A DNA stretch of 64,000 nucleotides, taken from positions 62,001-126,000 of the forward strand of contig NZ_JAKKOT010000008.1 in assembly GCF_021739025.1 (NCBI RefSeq), read 5' to 3'. Both the position numbers and the translations under genes were made by a program. Shown here in pieces: positions 27,217-35,031 of this stretch (within the stretch, counting starts at the first letter, position 1; each line of letters starts with the position of its first letter). The DNA comes from Gordonia liuliyuniae. Lineage in GTDB: Bacteria; Actinomycetota; Actinomycetes; Mycobacteriales; Mycobacteriaceae. The notes beneath the pieces were generated by a model, which did no database searches, was not told the DNA's origin, and saw only the letters and a program-made list of their open reading frames with translations.

Positions 27217-27879
27217 ATGCGACGTTCACACCGCGTGCTGGCCGCTGCTCTTGCAGCGGTCACCTCGCTCGGGGTCCTCACCGCGTGCAGCACCGGGGAC
27301 GACGCCGTCGCACAGAACCAGACCAACCAGTTCGTCTCGCCCGACGGCAAACTCGTCCTCTCGTATCCACCGAGCGACCGCAAAGCCGCAGGCGACGTGA
27401 GCGCGCCGGACCTGTTGACCGACGAGACCATCGACCTCGACGAGTTTGCCGACCAAGTCGTCGTCGTCAACGTGTGGGCGTCCTGGTGCGCGCCGTGCCG
27501 CAAGGAGTTCACCGAACTCGAAGCCACCTACCAGAAGACCAAGGACAAGGGCGTCACGTTCCTCGGCATCGACTTCCGTGACAGCAAGTCGAACGCCAAG
27601 GACTTCTTCAGCGACAACAAAGTGAGCTACCGGTCCATGTACGACTACGGCGGCGCGTCGCTCGCCGCCCTCGGGGTGCCCGTCGGCGCGGTCCCGACCA
27701 CCGTTGTCCTGGACCGCCAGCACCGTCCGGCGAAGGTGTTCCTCAAGGCGATCACCGAAGAAGAACTGACACAGGCCGTGCTCGACGTCGCGAACGAGCA
27801 GTCTGGACCCAATGAGCAGTCTGGGCCCAATGAGCAATCTGGGTCGAACGAGCAATCTGGGTCGAAGTCGCACCGATGA
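27217..27879 (+). CDS. ResA/TlpA-like thiol-disulfide oxidoreductase lipoprotein
   Basis: Outward-facing thioredoxin-fold lipoprotein, expected to keep apocytochrome c CXXCH cysteines reduced for heme attachment (ResA/CcmG role; equivalent to Rv0526). A signal peptide ends in the lipobox VLTAC. VVVNVWASWCAPCRKEF carries the CXXC active site, and VPVGAVPTTVVLD the cis-Pro. The C-terminus carries four NEQSG repeats, absent from the core fold. ATG 27217 is chosen because GGAG is 10 bases upstream and the signal peptide is then canonical; GTG 27208 overlaps the previous stop. CcdA, the likely electron donor, follows with an ATGA overlap. Confidence 0.92.
   Translation: MRRSHRVLAAALAAVTSLGVLTACSTGDDAVAQNQTNQFVSPDGKLVLSYPPSDRKAAGDVSAPDLLTDETIDLDEFADQVVVVNVWASWCAPCRKEFTELEATYQKTKDKGVTFLGIDFRDSKSNAKDFFSDNKVSYRSMYDYGGASLAALGVPVGAVPTTVVLDRQHRPAKVFLKAITEEELTQAVLDVANEQSGPNEQSGPNEQSGSNEQSGSKSHR
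27793..27864 (+). repeat. Four tandem 18-bp repeats in the ResA-like gene
   Basis: Units of the form AAYGAGCARTCTGGRYCS occur four times in frame and encode NEQSGP or NEQSGS. Differences between units are mostly single transitions. Confidence 0.9.
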
Positions 27880-28685
27880 CCCAGGTGAACCTGGCGGACG
27901 TCGGTGACTCGTTCGCGTCGACAGTCGTTTCGGGGCCGCTGCTGCTCGCGCTCGGCGCATGCGTGATCACCGGTTTCGTGTCGTTCGCGTCGCCGTGCGT
28001 GGTCCCCCTCGTACCCGGCTACCTCTCGTATCTGGCCGGGCTCGTCGGCGCCGAGGCGCCTGCCGTCTCGGCCGACGAGAACCGCAAGAGCGGACGGTGG
28101 CGGGTGGTCGGGGCCGCAGGCCTGTTCGTCCTCGGTTTCACTGTCGTGTACGTCCTCGCCACGGCCGCGATCTTCGGTGTCACCTCCGTGTTCCTGGACA
28201 CCGATCGGCTCGAACTGATGCAGCGGATCGGTGGCGTCCTCACCATCGTGATGGGATTGGTGTTCCTCGGCATGATCCCGTTCCTGCAGCGCGATCGCCG
28301 GATGGCGCCCCGGCGCTACTCCAATGTGATCGGCGCGCCCGTGCTCGGCGCGGTGTTCGCCGTCGGGTGGATCCCGTGTAGCAGCGCGACGCTCGGCGCA
28401 GTCCTGAGCGTCTCGATGGCGACCGAGGGGGCGTCGGCGTGGCGCGGCGCACTCTTGGTGACGGCGTACTGTCTCGGGCTGGGCATCCCGTTCCTGATCC
28501 TCGCCGCCTCGTCGGCCTGGGCGGTGCGGAGCCTCGGATTCATCCGACGACACGCGCGCGCCATCCAGATCTTCGGCGGCGTCGCGCTCATCGCGGTCGG
28601 CGTACTACTGGTCACCGGTACGTGGAACGAGGTCGTCGACTGGTTCCGATTCAACATGATGAACGATGTGGAGTTGCCGATATGA
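27876..28685 (+). CDS. ccdA: Cytochrome c biogenesis protein CcdA
   Basis: Polytopic membrane protein of 269 residues that carries reducing power from cytoplasmic thioredoxin to the outer ResA-like protein. The two redox cysteines are in FVSFASPCVVPLVPGYLSYL and VGWIPCSSATLGAVL, the expected positions in the first and fourth membrane segments. Six hydrophobic segments are visible. The start overlaps the upstream stop (ATGA), and the stop overlaps resB (ATGA). Confidence 0.95.
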   Translation: MTQVNLADVGDSFASTVVSGPLLLALGACVITGFVSFASPCVVPLVPGYLSYLAGLVGAEAPAVSADENRKSGRWRVVGAAGLFVLGFTVVYVLATAAIFGVTSVFLDTDRLELMQRIGGVLTIVMGLVFLGMIPFLQRDRRMAPRRYSNVIGAPVLGAVFAVGWIPCSSATLGAVLSVSMATEGASAWRGALLVTAYCLGLGIPFLILAASSAWAVRSLGFIRRHARAIQIFGGVALIAVGVLLVTGTWNEVVDWFRFNMMNDVELPI

Positions 28686-30316
28686 GCTCGTCCCAGAGCC
28701 CCGTTCAGCGCTTCGTCGTCGTCCCGCTGCGCAAGACGTGGCGTGGGCTCACCTCGATGCGTACAGCGCTGGCATTGCTCTTTCTGCTCGCCCTCGCTGC
28801 GATCCCCGGGGCACTGCTGCCGCAGCGCGACCTCAACGAGCAGAAGACGCTCGAATACATCGCTGACAAGGGCACGCTCGGCGAGTGGATGGATCGCGTC
28901 CAACTGTTCGACGTGTTCTCGTCGAGTTGGTTCACCGCGATCTACCTGCTGCTGTTCATCTCGCTCGTCGGCTGCCTCACGCCACGGATCTGGGAGCACT
29001 ACAAGGCGTTGCGGACGCCGCCGGTCGCCGCGCCCCGCAACCTGGGCCGGCTGCCGCGTCACATCACCGAGACCGTCGACGGCGAACCGGCGGCAGTCGC
29101 CGAGACGGTCACCGGAAACCTGCGGGGATGGCGCAAGACCGTCCGCGTCGTCGAATCGTCCGAACGATACCCGGACGGCGCAGTCGAAGTGTCCGCCGAG
29201 AAGGGGTACCTCCGCGAACTCGGCAACCTCGTGTTCCACTTCGCGCTGCTCGCGCTCCTCGTCGCGATCGCGACGGGCAAGATGCTCGGTTACGAGGGCT
29301 CCCGCACTCTCGTCGCCGACGGCGAACAAGTCTTGTGCAACACCTCGACCGCGGTCTACGACACGTTCCGGTCCGGCGCACTCGTCGACGGCACGGGCCT
29401 CGCACCGTTCTGCTTCCGCGTCGACGACTTCTCCGCGACGTTCCTGCCCAACGGGCAGCCCGACATGTACGACGCCAAGGTCGCCTACACGACCGATGTG
29501 ACGTCGGCGCCGGACACCTGGCCGACCACCTCGGTCCAGGTGAACAAGCCGCTCCGGATCGCAGGCGACCGTGTCTACGTGCTGGGCAACGGTTTCGCGC
29601 CGACGTTCACCGTCACCTTCCCGAACGGGGAGAAGCGCACCCAGACCGCACCGTTCCTGCCGCAGTCGACGCAGACGATGCTGTCCGAGGGAGCGATCCG
29701 ATTCGAGACGCCCGCAGGCATGTACCCGAACCCCGACGACCGTCGGAAGAACCAGATCGCGATTCAAGGTCTGTTCGCGCCTGACCCGGTGTTCGGGCAC
29801 GGTGGACTGCTCGACTCGCAGTCGCCGGTCGTCAACAGACCGACGACAGCCATCCGCGTCTACGAAGGCGATACGGGCATCGACTCCGGCACTCCGCAGA
29901 ACGTCTACTCGCTCGACCAGAAGCTCGTCGACCAAGGCCGCCTCGTCCAGAAGGCGTCGGTCAACCTCGAGGTCGGGAAGGACGTCGTCCTCGAGGACGG
30001 GACCCGCGTCTCGTTCGACGGCTACCAGCGCTGGGTGTCGGTGCAGGTCTCACACGACCCGGCGCAGACCTGGGTGCTGGTGTCCGCCGTCGCCATGGTG
30101 TTAGGCCTGGTGGTCTCGCTGATGATCAGGCGACGTCGCATCTGGGTGCGACTCGTGCCGGCCAAGGGCGACTCAGCTAGTGACAACAGCGAAGTCCGAC
30201 GTACTGTAGTAGAGGTTGCCGGACTGGCCCGAACCGATCAGGCGGGCTGGGGCGAAGGCTTCGAAGACCAGGCGCACGGTCTGCTGACCGTCGCCGACAA
30301 GCGCGCCAAGCTGTGA
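28682..30316 (+). CDS. resB: Cytochrome c biogenesis protein ResB
   Basis: ResB (Ccs1) of system II cytochrome c maturation, 544 residues. With CcsB it forms the complex that moves heme across the membrane and ligates it. Three N-terminal membrane segments are seen (LALLFLLALAAIPGALLP, WFTAIYLLLFISLVGCLTP, LVFHFALLALLVAIATGKML), then a long extracytoplasmic domain, then a last segment (WVLVSAVAMVLGLVVSLMI) and a cytoplasmic tail. It has the family's LPQR motif after the first segment. Equivalent to Rv0528. ATG 28682 overlaps the ccdA stop; the upstream in-frame extension lies inside ccdA. Confidence 0.95.
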   Translation: MSSSQSPVQRFVVVPLRKTWRGLTSMRTALALLFLLALAAIPGALLPQRDLNEQKTLEYIADKGTLGEWMDRVQLFDVFSSSWFTAIYLLLFISLVGCLTPRIWEHYKALRTPPVAAPRNLGRLPRHITETVDGEPAAVAETVTGNLRGWRKTVRVVESSERYPDGAVEVSAEKGYLRELGNLVFHFALLALLVAIATGKMLGYEGSRTLVADGEQVLCNTSTAVYDTFRSGALVDGTGLAPFCFRVDDFSATFLPNGQPDMYDAKVAYTTDVTSAPDTWPTTSVQVNKPLRIAGDRVYVLGNGFAPTFTVTFPNGEKRTQTAPFLPQSTQTMLSEGAIRFETPAGMYPNPDDRRKNQIAIQGLFAPDPVFGHGGLLDSQSPVVNRPTTAIRVYEGDTGIDSGTPQNVYSLDQKLVDQGRLVQKASVNLEVGKDVVLEDGTRVSFDGYQRWVSVQVSHDPAQTWVLVSAVAMVLGLVVSLMIRRRRIWVRLVPAKGDSASDNSEVRRTVVEVAGLARTDQAGWGEGFEDQAHGLLTVADKRAKL

Positions 30317-30344
30317 TGCGCGAGATCGAGAAGAAGGATCACTG

Positions 30345-31349
30345 ATGGAAGAGACGTCGTACGTCAACGAGACGCTCGGCCAGTACTCCGACTGGTTCTA
30401 CGCGACCGCGGTCACCGTGTACGCGATCGCGATGATCCTGTTCCTCGCGTCGCTGGCGTCGGCTCGGTTCGCCAAGATCGAGAAGACACAGGCACGTGAA
30501 CTCGTCGGCGCCGGGGCGAGCGTCTCCGCGGACGACCGTGTGCCCGGCCGCGTCGCAGGCCCCGCGCCACGTCGCGGCGCTGGTGAACGTCTCGGCTCCA
30601 TGGCGTACCCGGTCGTCTGGGTCGGCCTCGCCGCGCACCTCACGTCGATCGTGCTGCGCGGTGTCGCGACCGACCGCGCGCCGTGGGGCAACATGTACGA
30701 GTTCATCTCGCTCACGTGCATCGCGTGCGTCGCGGCGGGCGTCGTCGTGCTGCGTCGCCGTGAGCATCGGCCACTGCTCAGCTTCGTGCTGATCCCGGTC
30801 ATCCTGCTCATGTTCATCGCGGGAAAGTTCTTGTACACGGTGCCCGCGCCCGTCGTTCCCGCGCTGAAGTCGTACTGGCTCGCGATCCACGTCTCGATCA
30901 TCTCGATCTCGTCCGGCGTGCTGCTCGTATCGGGCGTCGCCAGCATCCTGTTCCTGGTGAAGCAGCGGTGGAACGTGAAAGCGGACGAGACCGCGAGCGG
31001 CTTCTCCGGGGGGCTCGGGCGTCTGCTCGGCCACCTTCCGTCGCTGGAGTCGCTCGACCGGCTCGCCTACAAGTGCGTGGTCATCGGCTTCCCGCTGTTC
31101 GGCCTCGGCGTCATCTGCGGAGCGATCTGGGCAGAGTCGGCGTGGGGCCGTTTCTGGGGCTGGGATCCGAAGGAGACCGTCTCATTCATCGCGTGGGTCA
31201 TCTACGCCGCCTACCTGCATGCGCGCGCGACCGCCGGCTGGCGCAACGCCGCCGCATGGATCAATGTCGCGGGGTTCGTGGCTTTGCTGTTCAACCTCTT
31301 CGCGATCAACCTCGTCGTGTCGGGTCTGCACTCCTACGCAGGACTGTGA
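30345..31349 (+). CDS. ccsB: Cytochrome c biogenesis protein CcsB/CcsA
   Basis: Partner of ResB, a heme-handling membrane protein of 334 residues. The tryptophan-rich WWD-type motif reads WGRFWGWDPKETVSFIAWVI, and conserved His residues flank it (AIHVSIISIS and LHARATAGWRN). About eight membrane segments are visible. Equivalent to Rv0529. It has its own GAAGGA ribosome site 28 bases after the resB stop and ends the hemL-to-ccsB operon. Confidence 0.95.
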   Translation: MEETSYVNETLGQYSDWFYATAVTVYAIAMILFLASLASARFAKIEKTQARELVGAGASVSADDRVPGRVAGPAPRRGAGERLGSMAYPVVWVGLAAHLTSIVLRGVATDRAPWGNMYEFISLTCIACVAAGVVVLRRREHRPLLSFVLIPVILLMFIAGKFLYTVPAPVVPALKSYWLAIHVSIISISSGVLLVSGVASILFLVKQRWNVKADETASGFSGGLGRLLGHLPSLESLDRLAYKCVVIGFPLFGLGVICGAIWAESAWGRFWGWDPKETVSFIAWVIYAAYLHARATAGWRNAAAWINVAGFVALLFNLFAINLVVSGLHSYAGL

Positions 31350-31381
31350 CGTCGCAGCTCGGTCGTTGAGGGGCGCGGACG

Positions 31382-31546
31382 TCAGAGGCTGTTGAGGAAG
31401 TCCGGATCGTCGTCCGGGCCCTTGGGGGCTGCCCCGCGGCGCCGGTCGGGGACCGGGTGTTCGGTCGGCGGCTGCCGCAACCCGATCAGGCGCCACCCGA
31501 TGAATGCGATCGCGCAGATCAGGACTGCTGCTAATAGAAATCCCAT
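31382..31546 (-). CDS. 54-residue single-span membrane protein
   Basis: A small protein of unknown function: one membrane segment (MGFLLAAVLICAIAFIGWRL) followed by a proline-rich, charged tail (PVPDRRRGAAPKGPDDDPDF). Small proteins occur at this position in mycobacteria (Rv0530A by my recollection). The start at 31546 is chosen because AGGAGGT lies 11 bases upstream; a longer frame to 31606 has no ribosome site and would run through a long hairpin. That hairpin (31551-31603) contains the ribosome site in one arm. Downstream of bldC on the same strand. Confidence 0.7.
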   Translation of the reverse strand: MGFLLAAVLICAIAFIGWRLIGLRQPPTEHPVPDRRRGAAPKGPDDDPDFLNSL

Positions 31547-31550
31547 GGCA

Positions 31551-31603
31551 ACGGCCACCTCCTGAGAGTCCACGTTACGTGAACTCTCAGGGGAGGTGGC
31601 CGT
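31551..31603 (-). other. Long hairpin covering the ribosome site of the 54-residue protein
   Basis: Two arms of 25 and 27 bases (31551-31575 and 31577-31603) pair with one mismatch and a 2-base bulge around a single central base. On the minus strand the 3' arm contains AGGAGGT, the ribosome site of the gene starting at 31546. It may also end transcription of bldC. Confidence 0.75.
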
Positions 31604-31643
31604 CATGTCGTTCGAGGGCGTCCTCGTGGCGAGGAGCGGCCTG

Positions 31644-31871
31644 TCAGGAACGGTTGAGGAGCGCTACGACGTCGGCCTCACGGAAACGACGGTGGCCGCC
31701 TGGCGTGCGGATCGACTTGAGGACGCCCGACGACGCCCACCGTGCGACGGTCTTCGGATTGACGTTGAACATCGCCGCGACCTGTCCCGGGGTGAGGTTG
31801 TGCTGTGTCGCCAGCGCGGGCGTGATCATGCCGCTGGTCGTCTGCTCGTCGTTCTCGGCGATTGCGGTCAT
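31644..31871 (-). CDS. BldC-like MerR-family transcriptional regulator
   Basis: A 75-residue, single HTH protein close to Streptomyces BldC, a developmental regulator that binds direct repeats cooperatively. The HTH reads LTPGQVAAMFNVNPKTVARWASSG and the wing GGHRRFREADVVALL. It lacks the coiled coil and effector domain of full MerR proteins, as BldC does. AGGAGGT precedes the ATG. The targets are unknown. In this non-sporulating lineage it presumably controls growth or metabolism. Confidence 0.9.
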   Translation of the reverse strand: MTAIAENDEQTTSGMITPALATQHNLTPGQVAAMFNVNPKTVARWASSGVLKSIRTPGGHRRFREADVVALLNRS

Positions 31872-32105
31872 TGGTTGAGACCTCCTGTGGGTGGTTGTAG
31901 TTCCATTGACGCCGACCGGCCGGTTTCTGCCGATCGCCCGGACAGTTCCATCTGTACACGCACTTGCGGTGGTTGCTCGAACAGTCAGGTGTAAGTAAAG
32001 AGACCGTAATGTCCGTTAGGTGGGGGACGAAAGACCCTAGCGATCGTCGGCGACGGCGTCTCGGGGTGCGGTCGCGGGGGTGGAAAAGAAGGATGCGCAG
32101 GCACG

Positions 32106-32111
32106 TATCCT
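32106..32111 (+). promoter_or_regulatory. Leaderless -10 box of the DUF4229 gene
   Basis: TATCCT is followed by 7 bases and then ATG 32119, which decides the start against an upstream in-frame GTG at 32080. Confidence 0.6.
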
Positions 32112-32118
32112 GGAACCC

Positions 32119-32448
32119 ATGAGTGAAGACCGTGCCGTGACCACACCGGCGAACGACGAAGCGCCCGCCACCATGGGGACCCTCGTCGTCGCAGTCCTTC
32201 TGTACACGGCGGCTCGGCTGGTGCTCGTCGTCGCGATCGCGGCGGTGATCTTCTACGTCGCCAAGGCGGTCAGCGTCGACGTCCCGCTGGTCGTGGCCGC
32301 CGTCTTCGGTGTGCTGATCGCGCTCCCGCTCGGAATGGTCCTGTTCAAATCGCTACGACTGCGCGTCAACGATCAGATCGCGCGGGTCGACGCCGAACGG
32401 AGCGCGCGCCGAGACGACATCGCCTCGCGGTTGCGAGGCGACGAGTAG
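32119..32448 (+). CDS. DUF4229 membrane protein
   Basis: A 109-residue actinobacterial membrane protein of the DUF4229 family, equivalent to Rv0531; its function is unknown. Two membrane segments ([20 protein letters not shown] and [22 protein letters not shown]) are followed by a basic helix ([24 protein letters not shown]). The start follows the TATCCT box. The stop codon overlaps the GTG of the next gene by one base, so the two are translationally coupled. Confidence 0.88.
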   Translation: MSEDRAVTTPANDEAPATMGTLVVAVLLYTAARLVLVVAIAAVIFYVAKAVSVDVPLVVAAVFGVLIALPLGMVLFKSLRLRVNDQIARVDAERSARRDDIASRLRGDE

Positions 32449-33557
32449 TGAGCGCCACGCGGGTCGTCGAGCGGGTGAGCGACCGGTCGTGGACCGCCGA
32501 CGCCGTCCGCCGGATCGAAGCCGACGGGCTGCGCAGCGCCGACACGCATCTGTTGAAGGTCGATCTGCCGGACTGGTCCCGGACGCCCGCCGGGGGCGTC
32601 GACCTGTATCTGAAAGACGAGTCGACGCATCCGACGGGCTCACTGAAGCATCGCCTCGCCCGTTCACTGTTCCTGTATGCGCTGTGCAACGGGTGGATCG
32701 CGCCCGGAACCACGGTGATCGAAGCGTCGTCGGGGTCGACGGCCGTGTCGGAGGCGTATTTCGCGAAGTTGATCGGGGTCCCGTTCGTCGCCGTCATGGT
32801 GAAGGGCACGTCGCCGCGCAAGACCGAGCTGATCGAGGCGCAGGGTGGCATGTGCCACTTCGTCGACTCGCCGACCGAGATCTACACGGTGGCCCAACGA
32901 CTCGAGCATGAGCTCGGCGGACACTTCATCGACCAGTTCACGATGGCCGAACGCGCCACCGACTGGCGCGGCAACAACAACATCGCCGAATCGGTCTTCG
33001 CGCAGATGGCCGGCGAGCCGCACCCGGTACCGGAGTGGATCGTCGTCGGGGCGGGCACCGGTGGCACGTCCGCGACGTTCGGCCGCTACCTCCGCTACCA
33101 GCAGCACGACACCCGCCTCGCCGTGGTCGACGTCGAGAACTCGGTCTTCCTGCCCGCGTACGAGGCGGGGGACGGAAGCATCGTGTCGACGGGGGCATCG
33201 CGCATCGAGGGGATCGGCCGACCGCGAGTGGAGCCGTCGTTCGTCTCGCAGGTGATCGACGCGATGATCGGTGTACCCGATGCCGCGTCGGTCGCCGCCG
33301 CCCGGTTCCTGTCGAACCGGCTCGGCCGCCGTGTCGGCGGGTCGACGGGCACCAACTTCTGGGGTGCGTGTGTCCTGCTCGCCGAGATGGTCCGGCACGG
33401 GCGAGCGGGCAGCGTCGTCACCCTGCTGTGCGACAGCGGCGACCGCTACGATCACACCTACTTCAACGATGCCTGGGTTGCGCAGCAGGGACTCGAACTG
33501 GGCCCGCCGACAGCCGTTCTCGACGAGTACTTCGCGACCGGGAGCTGGCGCGAATAG
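32448..33557 (+). CDS. PLP-dependent cysteine synthase family protein
   Basis: A fold-type II PLP enzyme of 369 residues. The PLP lysine is in [17 protein letters not shown], the substrate loop is [13 protein letters not shown], and the phosphate-binding glycine loop is [23 protein letters not shown] rather than the usual SGNT loop, and the long C-terminal part, resemble actinobacterial Cds1-type L-cysteine desulfhydrases more than CysK or CysM, but the reaction is not settled by sequence. GTG 32448 overlaps the previous stop. A perfect inverted repeat follows the stop. Confidence 0.82.
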   Translation: MSATRVVERVSDRSWTADAVRRIEADGLRSADTHLLKVDLPDWSRTPAGGVDLYLKDESTHPTGSLKHRLARSLFLYALCNGWIAPGTTVIEASSGSTAVSEAYFAKLIGVPFVAVMVKGTSPRKTELIEAQGGMCHFVDSPTEIYTVAQRLEHELGGHFIDQFTMAERATDWRGNNNIAESVFAQMAGEPHPVPEWIVVGAGTGGTSATFGRYLRYQQHDTRLAVVDVENSVFLPAYEAGDGSIVSTGASRIEGIGRPRVEPSFVSQVIDAMIGVPDAASVAAARFLSNRLGRRVGGSTGTNFWGACVLLAEMVRHGRAGSVVTLLCDSGDRYDHTYFNDAWVAQQGLELGPPTAVLDEYFATGSWRE

Positions 33558-33568
33558 CGAATCTCGTA

Positions 33569-33617
33569 ACGTTGGCACTCGAACCGGTCCCCACGAACGG
33601 TTCGAGTGCCAACGTTC
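33569..33617 (+). terminator. Perfect 19-bp inverted repeat after the cysteine synthase-like gene
   Basis: Arms at 33569-33587 and 33599-33617 (AACGTTGGCACTCGAACCG and its exact complement) flank an 11-base loop. There is no U-run. It lies 12 bases after the stop, so it is most likely a terminator. Confidence 0.75.
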
Positions 33618-33636
33618 ACGAACTTGAGGGGCGCGC

Positions 33637-34162
33637 GTGTCGACAGTCGAGGCCACCGACCTGGTGCGTGAATATCGGATGGGCGGCGAGACCGTGCGGG
33701 CGCTCGACGGCCTCCGACTTTCGGCGTCACCGCGTCGGATTCATCTTCCAGTTCTTCAATCTCGTCCCGACCCTGTCGGCGTGGGAGAATGTCGCGCTGC
33801 CGAAGCTGCTGGACTCTAAGTCGCTGGCGAAGGCGAGACCACGCGCTGTCGAACTCATGGAGCGCGTCGGGCTCGGTGACCGGATCAACCACCGTCCGTC
33901 GGAGATGTCCGGCGGACAGATGCAACGGGTGGCGATCGCGCGGTCGCTCATCATGGATCCGAAGATCGTTCTCGCCGACGAGCCGACCGGCAATCTCGAC
34001 TCGCAGACCGGTGCAGACGTGCTCGCGCTCCTCTCCGACGTCGCCCACGAAGGGGCGGACCGGTTGGTGCTGATGGTCACCCACGATCGCGGCGCGGCCG
34101 ACGTCTGCGATCGGGTGGTGACGGTCCGAGACGGCAGGGTTTTCGGCGGGACGGACCGGTAA
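33637..34162 (+). pseudogene. ABC transporter ATP-binding protein, internally deleted
   Basis: Remnant of a MacB/LolD-type ATPase. The first 25 codons read VEATDLVREYRMGGETVRALDGL, which normally leads into the Walker A loop. At about 33712-33720 the text jumps, in another frame, to DFRRHRVGFIFQFFNLVPTLSAWENVALP (Q-loop), followed by an intact signature SEMSGGQMQRVAIARSL, Walker B IVLADEPTGNLDS and the H-loop MVTHDRGAADVCDR. About 60-65 residues including Walker A are missing and the halves are out of frame, so it cannot bind ATP. It starts behind GAGGGG. The partner permease is also truncated. Confidence 0.88.
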
Positions 34163-34700
34163 GTGCGCGCCGTGTCGGCGGGCATCACGCGAGTCCGGGT
34201 CATCGGGTTGCGCGACCTGGCGACCCACAAGCTGCGCGTGATCACGTCGCTGCTCGTCGTCCTGGTCTCGTCGGCGCTTCTCGTCGCGGTCCTGTCGGTG
34301 TACGGCTCGTTGACCGCGTCGGTGCACGATTTCACCGCGGCGATCTCCGGCGACGCGACGATCGAAGTCGCGGCGATCGCCGACTCGGGCGTCGACGCCG
34401 ACCTCGCAGGTGAGCTCCGCCGGGAGATTCCGCAGGCGAAGAGCGTCGTCCCGGTGATCCGCGGAACGGTGAACATCGACGGCGAGCCGACCGTCCTCAT
34501 CGGTTCGGACTATCGGGCGTCGTCGTTGTCGCCCCAGTTGCGCGACGCCGTCGACGACGGCCATTGACATCGTGTACTCGCCGCTCTGGTCGTCGGCCTG
34601 GTACGTCGGCGTGTCCGCGATGCTGTGCCTGGTCGGTGCGCTCGTCCCCGCGATCCGGGCGGCGCGGTTGAACATCAGCGAGTCCGTGGCGTCGGAGTAA
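34163..34700 (+). pseudogene. FtsX/MacB-like ABC permease, internally deleted
   Basis: The N-terminal part (GITRVRVIGLRDLATHKLRVITSLLVVLVSSALLVAVLSVYG, cited as LRDLATHKLRVITSLLVV) and about 110 residues of the MacB-type periplasmic domain are readable up to a stop at 34565. Directly behind, in another frame, the last 40 residues of such a permease appear (SPLWSSAWYVGVSAMLCLVG to ARLNISESVASE, stop 34698). Most of a protein of usually more than 800 residues is gone. The first codon directly follows the ATPase remnant stop, so this was an operon. Confidence 0.85.
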
Positions 34701-34717
34701 GCCGCCGAAACCTTATC

Positions 34718-34733
34718 GTCAATAAATATTGAC
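34718..34733 (+). promoter_or_regulatory. Palindrome over the -35 of the HTH/Clp-N operon
   Basis: GTCAATA-AA-TATTGAC is a perfect 7-2-7 inverted repeat overlapping the -35 TTGACA (34729-34734). A second repeat TGTCA-N8-TGACA (34745-34762) covers the -10. Both are operator candidates, possibly for the HTH protein itself. Confidence 0.6.
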
Positions 34734-34758
34734 AACGTGCTGGATGTCAACTTAACCT
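34729..34758 (+). promoter_or_regulatory. SigA-type promoter of the HTH/Clp-N operon
   Basis: Consensus -35 TTGACA and -10 TAACCT are separated by 18 bases. ATG 34765 begins 6 bases after the -10, so the transcript is leaderless. Confidence 0.75.
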
Positions 34759-34764
34759 GACAAG

Positions 34765-35031
34765 ATGCACGACGATGAAACGACGACAGACGCGGCGACC
34801 GTCGCGGGAACAGCGGCCAGTGACGACCCGGGCGTAGGGCTCGGAACGGTCCGGGCGCTCCGAACCCTCGCGGACCGTCTCGAAGACGTCCACGTCTCGT
34901 CGGCTCGCGCCAAAGGGTGGAGCTGGCAGGCGATCGCAGACGTACTCCAGGTCAGCCGTCAGGCCGTGCACCAGAAGCACTCACAACGAGAAGCCGCTTC
35001 GGCGGCCGGAAAGGACGGCAACGATGTTTGA
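34765..35031 (+). CDS. Helix-turn-helix regulator paired with a Clp-N protein
   Basis: An 88-residue protein with a helix-turn-helix in its C-terminal half (KGWSWQAIADVLQVSRQAVHQKHS). The N-terminal 25 residues are Thr/Asp-rich and probably flexible. It has no recognisable ligand domain. It is transcribed from a near-consensus promoter with two nested inverted repeats, so self-repression is likely. Its last 8 bases overlap the start of the Clp-N gene, which implies joint translation and related function, perhaps protein-quality control. Confidence 0.85.
   Translation: MHDDETTTDAATVAGTAASDDPGVGLGTVRALRTLADRLEDVHVSSARAKGWSWQAIADVLQVSRQAVHQKHSQREAASAAGKDGNDV

Noticed and set aside
31382-31606. 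74-residue version of the small membrane protein
   Set aside because: ATG 31606 has no ribosome site and the extra residues would be encoded by the hairpin. ATG 31546 has AGGAGGT.
33569-33617. CIRCE-like element (TTGGCACTC ... GAGTGCCAA)
   Set aside because: The half-sites match the HrcA site at 8 of 9 bases, but the spacer is 23 bases instead of 9, the repeat lies behind a gene and not before a chaperone gene, and the arms extend to 19 bp as in a terminator.
33035-34162. A single 375-residue protein joining the cysteine synthase region to an ABC ATPase
   Set aside because: Its first 200 residues are an out-of-frame reading of the cysteine synthase-like gene. Only the ATPase remnant after 33716 is real.
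34163-34567. Intact 134-residue membrane protein
   Set aside because: It is the N-terminus of an FtsX/MacB permease, and the matching C-terminus is found out of frame directly behind it.
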